NCBI GenBank assembly: GCA_024643945.1
Contig: JAHELX010000380.1
Span: 1 to 6,167 of the forward strand
Source of the DNA: Anaerolineales bacterium
GTDB taxonomy: Bacteria > Chloroflexota > Anaerolineae > 4572-78 > NAK82
DNA: 6,167 bases
Direction of reading: 5' to 3'
A program made the translations under genes and the position numbers. Positions 1-5,820 of the stretch are shown one piece after another. How positions within the stretch are numbered: position 1 is the first letter of the stretch; every line of letters begins with the position of its first letter. The notes below the pieces were generated by a model. It did no database searches. It was not told where the DNA came from and saw only the letters and a program-made list of their open reading frames with translations.

Positions 1-4
1 CGAC

Positions 5-583
5 TTACTCTCCTTCTTCTGACTCCTGCATGAATTTGGGGGGAATGACCATGACGGCCACGGCCGTCTTGGAGCTGGGGTTTCTCCAGCGATGCGGAGC
101 GTTGCCGTTGATTGAGAGACTATCACCAGGTTCCAATTGATAGCTATCGCCGTTGGCCTCATATTCGATTCGGCCGCAGAGGCAGAGCACAGATTGGTGT
201 GAATAGGAAGCGAGGACATCCTCGTCTTCTGCGGCCAGGGCATGAACGTCGGGCCGCGATTGGCGCTCTTGAGAGACAATGCCACACGCCAGAGCATCCA
301 ATGCCCGACTGGCCGGCTGGCCGGCATGGTAGTCCCGAGCTCGAATGAGGATGACTTCGTTAGGGCACACTTCCTGGAACAGCGAACTGGCCGGCACTCC
401 CAGGGCGGAAGCGATCTTGCACAGTGTGACCACGGTTGGCGCAACCTGACCCCGTTCCACCAGACTGATAGCATTAGGCGAAAGGTCGCATCCGACAGCC
501 AGTTGCTTGATCGTCAAGCGATGCGCCTTTCTCAGGTAGCGAATTTTTCGCCCAACGTTACGCCACGGTTCTCTAGCCGACAT
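5..583 (-). CDS. XRE-family transcriptional regulator with C-terminal cupin domain
   Basis: A 192-residue DNA-binding regulator. Residues about 13-69 form an XRE/HTH_3 helix-turn-helix (LTIKQLAVGCDLSPNAISLVERG is the recognition region). Residues about 125-181 form a small cupin beta-barrel ending in the motif PHRWRNP. The family (SutR/PuuR-like HTH-cupin proteins) generally binds a small ligand in the cupin and controls nearby genes; the ligand here is unknown. The first cupin motif keeps only one histidine (H129, in SHQSV), so canonical metal binding looks degraded. The ATG at 583-581 is chosen; an in-frame TTG at 592-590 would add three residues, and neither has a strong Shine-Dalgarno. 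The gene ends with TAA at 7-5. It is divergent from, and clearly paralogous to, the regulator at 820-1428. The middle region (about 72-124) is not similar to anything I recognise. Confidence 0.9.
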   Translation of the reverse strand: MSAREPWRNVGRKIRYLRKAHRLTIKQLAVGCDLSPNAISLVERGQVAPTVVTLCKIASALGVPASSLFQEVCPNEVILIRARDYHAGQPASRALDALACGIVSQERQSRPDVHALAAEDEDVLASYSHQSVLCLCGRIEYEANGDSYQLEPGDSLSINGNAPHRWRNPSSKTAVAVMVIPPKFMQESEEGE

Positions 584-610
584 AATTACCAACTTAATGT
601 GAAAAAACCA

Positions 611-631
611 GTATTTTCAGTAAAATAATAC
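611..631. promoter_or_regulatory. candidate operator: inverted repeat over the minus-strand -10
   Basis: GTATT (611-615) and AATAC (627-631) are inverted copies separated by 11 nt, a 21-bp dyad. It covers the TATTAT -10 box and the start region of the minus-strand regulator gene, where a repressor would block transcription. The arms are short, so chance cannot be excluded. Confidence 0.35.
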
Positions 632-653
632 CATAAAATTGTTTCTGTGTCAA
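625..653 (-). promoter_or_regulatory. sigma70-type promoter of the minus-strand XRE-cupin gene
   Basis: On the minus strand a perfect -35 TTGACA (653-648) is followed by a 17-nt spacer and a -10 TATTAT (630-625, 5/6 match). The transcription start would be near 618, giving a leader of about 35 nt before the ATG at 583. Both boxes and the spacing are seen directly; activity is inferred. Confidence 0.7.
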
Positions 654-675
654 GGAAATTAGTTATTATTGCTAA

Positions 676-700
676 TAAATTGGGATAAATTACCAATATA
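676..700. promoter_or_regulatory. candidate operator: imperfect palindrome in the divergent spacer
   Basis: The dyad is centred on 688, with ATTGG (679-683) and CCAAT (693-697) as perfect inner arms and TA/TA (676-677/699-700) outside one mismatch. It contains AATTACCAA (688-696), which recurs as a direct repeat at 584-592 at the start of the minus-strand gene. Nearby are the smaller inverted repeats TTATTA-TTGC-TAATAA (663-678) and TATCTAGATA (704-713). In such an AT-rich spacer some of these are expected by chance. Confidence 0.35.
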
Positions 701-749
701 TTATATCTAGATAACATAAATATGGGTTTGGGATATTTTCACAATGCAT

Positions 750-778
750 TTGTCAATTGCCGCCAAAAGTAATAGAAT
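750..778 (+). promoter_or_regulatory. sigma70-type promoter of the plus-strand regulator-helicase-PrsW operon
   Basis: The -35 TTGTCA (750-755) and -10 TAGAAT (773-778) are separated by 17 nt and each matches consensus at 5/6 positions. A transcription start near 785 leaves a leader of about 35 nt to the ATG at 820. A perfect TATAAT also occurs at 788-793, but it has no good -35 at the right distance, so it is a secondary possibility. Confidence 0.65.
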
Positions 779-799
779 GAGTCACAATATAATGGACTC
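779..799. promoter_or_regulatory. candidate operator: inverted repeat at the plus-strand start site
   Basis: GAGTC (779-783) and GACTC (795-799) are perfect inverted arms with an 11-nt spacer. This is the same 5-11-5 geometry as the dyad at 611-631, although the arm sequence differs. It begins immediately after the -10 box and spans the predicted start of transcription. Confidence 0.35.
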
Positions 800-819
800 C
801 TCGCAGGCAGGATAACAAA

Positions 820-1428
820 ATGGACAAAGTATTATCGTTGGGGACAAAGCTGCGTGCCTTGCGAAAAGAGCGAGATTTGACACAAAGAGACCTGGCCAGC
901 CTGGCTAGCCTCTCTGCGAATGCTATCAGTCTGATCGAGAGGGACGAGATCTCTCCCAGTGTGGCCACGCTGCAACGTCTGGCGGCGGCGCTCAATGTGA
1001 AGATAGGCTATTTCTTCGACGAGGACGTGCAGACGGATATTATGCACGTCAAAGCCGGGGAGCGCCCATCCATTACCGGCAAAGGGGTAACCATCGAAAG
1101 CATCGGTGAGAGGCTGCGGGGACAAGAGATGGAGCCCTTTTTCATCTCCCTGGCTCCGGGTTCAGAGAGTGGCAGGCAGCAGGTCATTCATTCCGGGCAC
1201 GAATTTGTTTATTGCGTGCGGGGTGAAGTGGAATATGAAATTGATGGGGATGTATACACGCTGAACGAAGGCGACTTCTTGTTGTTCGAAGCACAGTTGC
1301 CGCACCATTGGCGAAATCCTACCACGGAGAAAGCGGAGTTGCTCTTGATTTTGCAAACGCCTGAAGAATCTGGCGACCCGGTGCGAAGGCATTTTTCGAG
1401 TTACCCATCGTTGACACACATTGGGTGA
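820..1428 (+). CDS. XRE-family transcriptional regulator with C-terminal cupin domain
   Basis: A 202-residue HTH-cupin regulator. Residues about 8-66 carry the XRE helix-turn-helix (LTQRDLASLASLSANAISLIERDEISPS). Residues about 107-179 form the cupin, with HSGHEF (124-129) and PHHWRN (161-166) at the positions of the two cupin motifs. It retains more of the canonical ligand histidines (H124, H127, H162) than its divergent paralogue at 5-583. An AGGCAGGA ribosome binding site (805-812) lies 7 nt before the ATG, which fixes the start. The helicase gene begins two bases after its stop codon (or overlaps it by 4 nt if the GTG at 1425 is used), so the two are cotranscribed. The likely role is ligand-dependent control of its own operon and possibly of the divergent paralogue; the ligand cannot be read from the sequence. 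Confidence 0.92.
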   Translation: MDKVLSLGTKLRALRKERDLTQRDLASLASLSANAISLIERDEISPSVATLQRLAAALNVKIGYFFDEDVQTDIMHVKAGERPSITGKGVTIESIGERLRGQEMEPFFISLAPGSESGRQQVIHSGHEFVYCVRGEVEYEIDGDVYTLNEGDFLLFEAQLPHHWRNPTTEKAELLLILQTPEESGDPVRRHFSSYPSLTHIG

Positions 1429-1430
1429 TT

Positions 1431-3770
1431 ATGGACCCGACTGGCTTTTTGCGCTACCTGCGCACACAACCTTTCTATCGCAACCAGCTCGAGCATATGC
1501 AGCGATTGCCTTCCCGTCGCGCGCGCTACGCCCGGCTGAGCCGCCCCCTGCCACCGGCACTCGATGCCGCCCTGAAAGGGATTGGCGTTGAGCGCTTCTT
1601 CCGCCACCAGGCCCAGGCCATCGACGCGGTTCGCGACGGGCAGCACGTGGTTGTCGCCACCGGCACCGCCAGCGGCAAAACGCTGGCTTACAACGTGCCG
1701 GTAGTCGAAGCCGCTTTGCTCGATCCCCACGCCCGCGGCCTTTACCTCTTCCCCACCAAAGCCCTCGCCCAGGACCAACTGCGCGCCTTGAAAGAATTGA
1801 CCCGCGGGCTGCATGGGCAGGCTACCCTCCGCGGCAAGGGGGGCGGCCGGGCGCTATCTTTCGGCACCTATGACGGCGATACTCCCCAGTCGACCCGAAC
1901 CAGGCTGCGCCGCCAGGCGGCCGTCATCCTCACCAATCCCGACATGCTGCATCTGGGCATCCTGCCCAACCATAACCTGTGGGCCGATTTCCTGCGCAAC
2001 CTGCGCTTCGTCGTCATAGACGAAGCGCACGTCTACCGGGGAGTCTTCGGCTCGCACGTGGCGCTGGTCATGCGCCGCCTGAACCGGCTGTGCGAATTGT
2101 ATGGCAGTTCGCCCCGCTTCATCTGCTGTTCAGCCACCATCGCCAACCCGGGCGAACATGTCGAGCGGCTGACCGGCGTCCGCCCGGTGGTCATCGCCGA
2201 CGACGGCTCGCCCCAGGGACCCAAAGTCTTTGCGCTGTGGAATCCGCCTTTTGTAGACCGGCGTCGCACCGGCCGGCGCAGCGCCAATGCCGAGGCGGCC
2301 ACCTTGTTCGCCGAAATGGCGCGCCGGGGGTTGCGCAACATCACCTTTACCAAGGCCCGCGTGGTGGCCGAATTGGTGTTGCGCTACGCCCGTGACGCCC
2401 TGAGCAAAACCGATCCCCAGCTCAAGTCGCGGGTGGCGTCGTATCGAGCTGGCTACCTGGCCGGCGATCGGCGCCAGATCGAACGCGATCTGTTCAACGG
2501 CCAACTCATCGGCGTCACCGCCACCAGTGCGCTGGAACTGGGCGTGGACGTGGGAGGCCTCGACGCCACCGTCTCCGTCGGTTTCCCTGGCACCATCGCC
2601 AGCCTATGGCAGCAAGCCGGCCGGGCCGGGCGGGGGAGCCGGCCTTCGCTGGCGGTGCTCATTGGCCTGGACGATCCACTGGACCAATATTACATGCGGC
2701 ACCCCAAAGAGCTGTTTGGCCGGCCGCACGAGCATGCCCTCATCAACCCCGACAACGTGACCATCCTGGAACAACACCTGCCCTGCGCCGCCCATGAATA
2801 CCCCCTCAGCAGCGCCGACGAAGCCCGCTTCGGCCCCGGATTCGTCCAGGCCATGATCCAATTGGAAAAGCGGGACATCCTGACCTACCGACCCGAACAA
2901 GACCGCTGGTATTACCCAGGTCGTGACTATCCTGCCCAAGACGTGAGCATCCGCAGCATTGGGGGGCGGCCGGTAGCCTTGCTGGATGAGACGCAGGGCC
3001 TTCGCCGTCTGGAAGAGGTCGATTCAGCGACAGCCCCGGCGCGAGCCCACCCCGGAGCCATCTATCTGCACCAGGGAGAGTCGTACCTGGTGACGGCCCT
3101 GGATCTGGAACAGGGTCATGCCTTGCTGCGCCCGGCCCAGGTGGACTATTACACCCAGCCGCGCGAGGTCAGCGACGTGCGCATTATGGGGTCGGCCCGG
3201 CACCAGGTGATGGACAGCACCCTGGCCTATTGGGGGATGGTGCGCGTCACCCGGCAGGTGGTCGGATTCCGCCAGGTGCGCCAGTACAGCGAGGCCATCC
3301 TGAGCGATGAGTTCCTGGATATGCCCGCCCAGACCTTTGAAACGCAGGCCCTGTGGTGGGACGTGCCGCCGGAGTGGGGTCACCGCCTGAGCCGCCGGGG
3401 CTGGGATTTTTTGGGCGGGCTACACGCGCTGGAGCACGCCGCCATCGGCCTGCTGCCTCTGTTTGCTATGTGCGACCGCTGGGACATCGGCGGCCTGAGC
3501 ACGGCTAACCATCCCGACACCGGACAGCCACAGATTTTCATTTACGACGGACATCCCGGCGGCGTGGGCATTAGCCAGCAGGGATTCGCCCTGCTGGAGG
3601 AACTGTGGCGAGCGACACTGGAGACGATCAGGAGCTGTCCCTGCGACGATGGCTGCCCCAGTTGCATCCAGAGTCCCAAATGTGGCAACAACAACCATCC
3701 CCTAGACAAGCGAGCAGCGATATGGATACTGGAATCTCTTCTTCCCAAACGGAACCTACGCATACGCTAG
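1431..3770 (+). CDS. DEAD/DEAH-box helicase with C-terminal cysteine (MZB/DUF1998) domain, MrfA/YprA-like
   Basis: A 779-residue superfamily 2 helicase of the COG1205 type. The RecA-like core has Walker A ATGTASGKT (76-84), DEAH (197-200), SAT (234-236), the motif V region TATSALELGVD (around 364) and QQAGRAGR (394-401). A long middle region leads to a C-terminal domain with cysteines at 736, 738, 742, 745 and 751. C738-x3-C742-x2-C745-x5-C751 matches the Zn-binding MZB domain of MrfA. In Bacillus subtilis, MrfA (about 750 residues) is a 3'-5' DNA helicase that works with the exonuclease MrfB to repair mitomycin C damage; no MrfB is in this window. Motifs are seen directly, while the repair role is by family. 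The ATG at 1431 is preferred over an in-frame GTG at 1425 that would overlap the upstream stop as GTGA. Cytoplasmic. Its last 49 bases are shared with the PrsW gene in another frame. Confidence 0.93.
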   Translation: MDPTGFLRYLRTQPFYRNQLEHMQRLPSRRARYARLSRPLPPALDAALKGIGVERFFRHQAQAIDAVRDGQHVVVATGTASGKTLAYNVPVVEAALLDPHARGLYLFPTKALAQDQLRALKELTRGLHGQATLRGKGGGRALSFGTYDGDTPQSTRTRLRRQAAVILTNPDMLHLGILPNHNLWADFLRNLRFVVIDEAHVYRGVFGSHVALVMRRLNRLCELYGSSPRFICCSATIANPGEHVERLTGVRPVVIADDGSPQGPKVFALWNPPFVDRRRTGRRSANAEAATLFAEMARRGLRNITFTKARVVAELVLRYARDALSKTDPQLKSRVASYRAGYLAGDRRQIERDLFNGQLIGVTATSALELGVDVGGLDATVSVGFPGTIASLWQQAGRAGRGSRPSLAVLIGLDDPLDQYYMRHPKELFGRPHEHALINPDNVTILEQHLPCAAHEYPLSSADEARFGPGFVQAMIQLEKRDILTYRPEQDRWYYPGRDYPAQDVSIRSIGGRPVALLDETQGLRRLEEVDSATAPARAHPGAIYLHQGESYLVTALDLEQGHALLRPAQVDYYTQPREVSDVRIMGSARHQVMDSTLAYWGMVRVTRQVVGFRQVRQYSEAILSDEFLDMPAQTFETQALWWDVPPEWGHRLSRRGWDFLGGLHALEHAAIGLLPLFAMCDRWDIGGLSTANHPDTGQPQIFIYDGHPGGVGISQQGFALLEELWRATLETIRSCPCDDGCPSCIQSPKCGNNNHPLDKRAAIWILESLLPKRNLRIR

Positions 3771-4990
3771 CCCCACAACCTGATGCGCCCTCTCCCCGCC
3801 TCCGCTGGCCCAGCATCCTGGCCCTGGTCTCCGGGCTGGCGGCGCTGACGCTAGGACCGTTGGCGGGCGGGCTGTTCATCTTCCTGTCATTGAAAGGCAG
3901 CCAGGAAACCAACGCGCTGGGCGTGACCACCATTGGCCTCAGCATGGCGGCCCTGGGATTGGGATTCGGAGGCACCCTGGCCTGGGCCGGTTACGCCGGC
4001 TTGCAGGGACGACGAAGCCGTCCGTTTTGGCCGGCGATACGCTGGTTTTGGGGCTGCCTGGCAGGACTGGTGCTGGCCCTGGCCATCGGCCAGGCTATTC
4101 TCTCATTTAACTTGTTGGCTCCCCCCTTTACGTTCCCCTTCTTTCACGTGCTGGGTGTGGCCTTACCTGCCCTTGCCATGCTGGTGCTGGTCGGGTATGG
4201 GATGAAGGGCCATGCCTCTGCCCCAACGCAACGGCAGGTGATGGGCCAAATGGCCCTGGGCGCCTTTGGGGCGACGGCCATCGCTTTTACCCTGGAGGCC
4301 TTGGCGGTAGTGATCGGGCTGATCGCCGCCGGGATGGTGATAGCCCTTACGCCGGGCGGATTGGCACAACTGGCCGAGTTGCGGGCTATGTTGGCCGATC
4401 CCACCCTATTGCAGGATCCGCAGACGCTCGCTCGCTGGTTGCTCAATCCCGCCATTCTTGTAGCGGTAGCCATGCTGCTGGTGATTGTCGCCCCGATGAT
4501 CGAAGAAGGGGCAAAAAGCATCGGCGTGCCGCTGCTGGCCCTGGTCACACGAGGGAAGCCGACGCCAGCTCAGGGTTGGCTGTGGGGCATCGCCATTGGA
4601 GCCGGCTTCGCCATCGCCGAGGGCTTGTTCAACGGGGCGGCCAACCTGCCCTTCTGGGCGGGGATCGTCTTGTTGCGGGTTGGCGCCACGGCCATGCATA
4701 TGGCTGCCGCCGGCATCACCGGCCTGGGCTGGACGCGGACGCTCGCCTCGCGCCGCCCCTGGCCACTCCTCGGCGGCTATGTGACCAGCGTGACGCTCCA
4801 CGGCCTGTGGAACGGGCTCACGGTAATGATGGTCATTGCGTCGCTATGGGTCATGGCCCAGCCGGGAGACTCGACCAGGACACTGGTGGGAGGGACGGCT
4901 ATGCTGACCGGATTCGCCGGGCTGCTTCTCCTCGCCATTACCATCATTGGGGTGGCCGCCTACATCACGCTGCGGGTGAGGCGTGCATAG
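3722..4990 (+). CDS. PrsW-family intramembrane metalloprotease
   Basis: A 422-residue protein with a proline-rich cytosolic-looking N-terminus (1-29) followed by about ten hydrophobic segments, roughly 31-56, 68-92, 107-129, 138-160, 176-208, 242-260, 285-305, 310-330, 348-372 and 388-415. The PrsW signatures are in order: EEGAK (261-265, the EExxK motif), FAIAE (296-300, the FxxxE motif), R319 with H326, and HGLWN (360-364), where the usual HxxxD ends in Asn. In B. subtilis PrsW makes the site-1 cut in the anti-sigma factor RsiW; the substrate here is unknown, and no sigma or anti-sigma gene is visible. The start at 3722 gives a 49-nt overlap with the helicase gene. A GTG at 3605 would add 39 polar residues and a 166-nt overlap, which is less likely. 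There is no clear Shine-Dalgarno, so translation is probably coupled to the helicase gene. The protein is longer than compact PrsW proteins because of extra N-terminal membrane segments. Confidence 0.88.
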   Translation: MDTGISSSQTEPTHTLAPQPDAPSPRLRWPSILALVSGLAALTLGPLAGGLFIFLSLKGSQETNALGVTTIGLSMAALGLGFGGTLAWAGYAGLQGRRSRPFWPAIRWFWGCLAGLVLALAIGQAILSFNLLAPPFTFPFFHVLGVALPALAMLVLVGYGMKGHASAPTQRQVMGQMALGAFGATAIAFTLEALAVVIGLIAAGMVIALTPGGLAQLAELRAMLADPTLLQDPQTLARWLLNPAILVAVAMLLVIVAPMIEEGAKSIGVPLLALVTRGKPTPAQGWLWGIAIGAGFAIAEGLFNGAANLPFWAGIVLLRVGATAMHMAAAGITGLGWTRTLASRRPWPLLGGYVTSVTLHGLWNGLTVMMVIASLWVMAQPGDSTRTLVGGTAMLTGFAGLLLLAITIIGVAAYITLRVRRA

Positions 4991-5071
4991 GGGGTAAATG
5001 CAGAGACGGGTACCGGCCCAATTAGCGTATACTTCCCGTAGGGTTGGCGTTCAGTATCAAAAGGTGGGGTA

Positions 5072-5080
5072 TGTTACAAT
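5072..5080 (+). promoter_or_regulatory. extended -10 promoter of the candidate small RNA
   Basis: TGTTACAAT is a complete extended -10 element (TG-N-TACAAT, -10 hexamer 5075-5080). Upstream, TTGGCG (5044-5049) is too far away (25 nt) for a normal -35, so the TG extension would have to compensate. The predicted start of transcription, about 5086-5088, coincides with the first paired base of the RNA structure downstream. Confidence 0.5.
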
Positions 5081-5187
5081 GAGGGTGCCAGGGTGATCAA
5101 GAGCGATCACCGGCCTGAAGTCAAGACGTGGTCCGGCGGGACGCGCGAGGCTACAGGGCCCAGGCAATCTCCTCTTCTCCTCCTTTT

Positions 5188-5217
5188 GGGGACCGGCTGA
5201 CGGCACAGCCGGTCTCT
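5188..5217 (+). terminator. first of two tandem hairpins
   Basis: GACCGGCTG (5191-5199) pairs perfectly with CAGCCGGTC (5206-5214) around the loop ACGGCA. The stem extends to 5188/5217 with two G-U pairs. It directly follows the pyrimidine tract. The sequence after it (TGATTC) is not a T-run, so it is a weak intrinsic terminator alone and may be a structural domain of the small RNA. Confidence 0.5.
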
Positions 5218-5223
5218 TGATTC

Positions 5224-5263
5224 AACACGCCGACCCCTTTGTGAAGGGGTCGGCGTGTTTGTA
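5224..5263. terminator. perfect 16-bp hairpin between convergent transcripts
   Basis: AACACGCCGACCCCTT (5224-5239) and AAGGGGTCGGCGTGTT (5244-5259) are perfect inverted copies with the tetraloop TGTG. On the plus strand the stem runs into TTTGTATT, a modest U-tract that fits rho-independent termination of the small RNA and any PrsW read-through. On the minus strand it lies 32 bp after the stop of the CNBD gene, but only a short T stretch follows, so termination in that direction is less certain. Confidence 0.7.
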
Positions 5264-5290
5264 TTGGATGCGCGATACATCTTACACCCC

Positions 5291-5770
5291 CTACCATCCG
5301 TGCATCAAGGATAGTCCGAGCTCCCGGATGAGTTGCAGGCGGACATCCCGAAGGCGGCTGGCAATCACTGCGGTAAGATGCTCCATAACCACGTAGCCGA
5401 TTGAGTTGTTCTCCTGAAACAACTTTTGCAGATCTTCCCTCTCGAAAGCCAGACACTTGGACGACTCAGAACAGATGGCCATGGCGGTGAGGCGGTGTGG
5501 TCTCACCAGCGCTGACCAGCCGAAAGCTTCTCCCTTGCCCATCGTGTCAATGGTCGTCTCTCGGCTGGGCGGCTGCAGCGGCAAGCGGAAGCGCAGGACT
5601 ACCCGCCCTTCGAGCAGCAGGTAGACACGCCTGGCCTCCGCCCCTTCCTGGAAGATCACCTCGCCTTCGTCAAAGTTCTCCTCGTGGCCCAGAGCGGCGA
5701 TAGTCTTCAACTCATCCTCGTTCAGGCCTTCGAAGAGATCAAAGCCTTGTAACAAGCGATAAGGAACCAT
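5291..5770 (-). CDS. stand-alone cyclic nucleotide-binding domain (Crp/Fnr-type CNBD) protein
   Basis: A 159-residue protein consisting of one CNBD. The entry helix is at LFEGLNEDELKTIA (12-25). The beta-roll covers about 30-108, including EGEVIFQEG (35-43) and VYLLLEGRV (49-57). The phosphate-binding cassette is GEAFGWSALVRPHRLTA (80-96), and a C-terminal helical part spans about 110-153. There is no helix-turn-helix, so it is not a Crp-like DNA-binding regulator. In the cassette the Glu of the usual FGE is replaced by Trp85, while R93 can stand for the phosphate-binding Arg, so binding of cAMP or cGMP in the standard way is doubtful. AGGAGG 6 nt upstream fixes the ATG at 5770; a TTG at 5824 overlapping the hydrogenase stop has no such support. 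It follows the hydrogenase large-subunit gene by 50 bp on the same strand, suggesting an accessory or allosteric role for that enzyme (inference). Confidence 0.85.
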   Translation of the reverse strand: MVPYRLLQGFDLFEGLNEDELKTIAALGHEENFDEGEVIFQEGAEARRVYLLLEGRVVLRFRLPLQPPSRETTIDTMGKGEAFGWSALVRPHRLTAMAICSESSKCLAFEREDLQKLFQENNSIGYVVMEHLTAVIASRLRDVRLQLIRELGLSLMHGW

Positions 5771-5776
5771 TGGAAA

Positions 5777-5782
5777 CCTCCT
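5777..5782 (-). promoter_or_regulatory. consensus ribosome binding site of the CNBD gene
   Basis: On the minus strand AGGAGG sits 6 nt before the ATG at 5770-5768. It is the strongest Shine-Dalgarno in the window and rules in this start over the upstream TTG at 5824. It is exactly complementary to CCTCCT (5179-5184) in the nearby small-RNA candidate. Confidence 0.85.
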
Positions 5783-5820
5783 GTGAAGCGCTGAAGATAG
5801 TGAAAAAAGGCCGAAATTAC

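Larger units (their letters stand above)
5086..5265 (+). ncRNA. candidate free-standing structured small RNA
   Basis: No protein gene is supported in 4991-5290. From 5086 the plus strand folds into a three-way junction. P1 pairs TGCC (5086-5089) with GGCA (5163-5166) and, past an A/A mismatch, 5091 with 5161. P2 is a perfect 7-bp hairpin, GGTGATC (5092-5098)/GATCACC (5105-5111), loop AAGAGC. P3 pairs GGCCTG (5112-5117) with CAGGGCC (5154-5160, one bulge) and is capped by GTCC (5131-5134)/GGAC (5139-5142). The three helices abut with no unpaired junction bases. A 20-nt pyrimidine-only tract (5168-5187) follows, then two strong hairpins. An extended -10 lies just upstream. I do not recognise an Rfam family. 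It could instead be the 3' UTR of the PrsW transcript, because 4991-5071 has no terminator. Pairings were worked out by eye, not computed. Confidence 0.5.

Noticed and set aside
242..628. Plus-strand open frame opposite the first XRE-cupin gene
   Set aside because: It is antisense to a gene with clear helix-turn-helix and cupin domains and has no domain of its own.
1401..1814. Minus-strand open frame across the regulator-helicase junction
   Set aside because: It lies antisense to two well-supported genes, shows no recognisable domain or ribosome binding site, and is a by-product of GC-rich codon use. The same applies to minus-strand frames at 2033-2504, 2604-2939, 3024-3383, 3420-3763, 4144-4548 and 4406-4801.
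1431..3770. DISARM-type defence helicase or other anti-phage system
   Set aside because: A helicase with a DUF1998-like domain recalls DISARM DrmA/DrmB, but there is no methyltransferase, phospholipase or separate DUF1998 gene. The protein length and cysteine spacing fit MrfA/YprA.
5086..5217. Known RNA classes: SRP RNA, 6S RNA, RNase P RNA, or c-di-GMP, TPP, cobalamin and guanidine-II riboswitches
   Set aside because: The diagnostic sequence motifs of these classes were looked for by eye and not found. The ACGG in the first terminator loop is a single copy without the paired second hairpin of guanidine-II. No downstream gene exists for a riboswitch to control.
5151..5456. Minus-strand open frame covering the intergenic hairpins
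   Set aside because: It runs through two strong hairpins and overlaps the end of the CNBD gene in another frame; its sequence is low-complexity and has no start signal.
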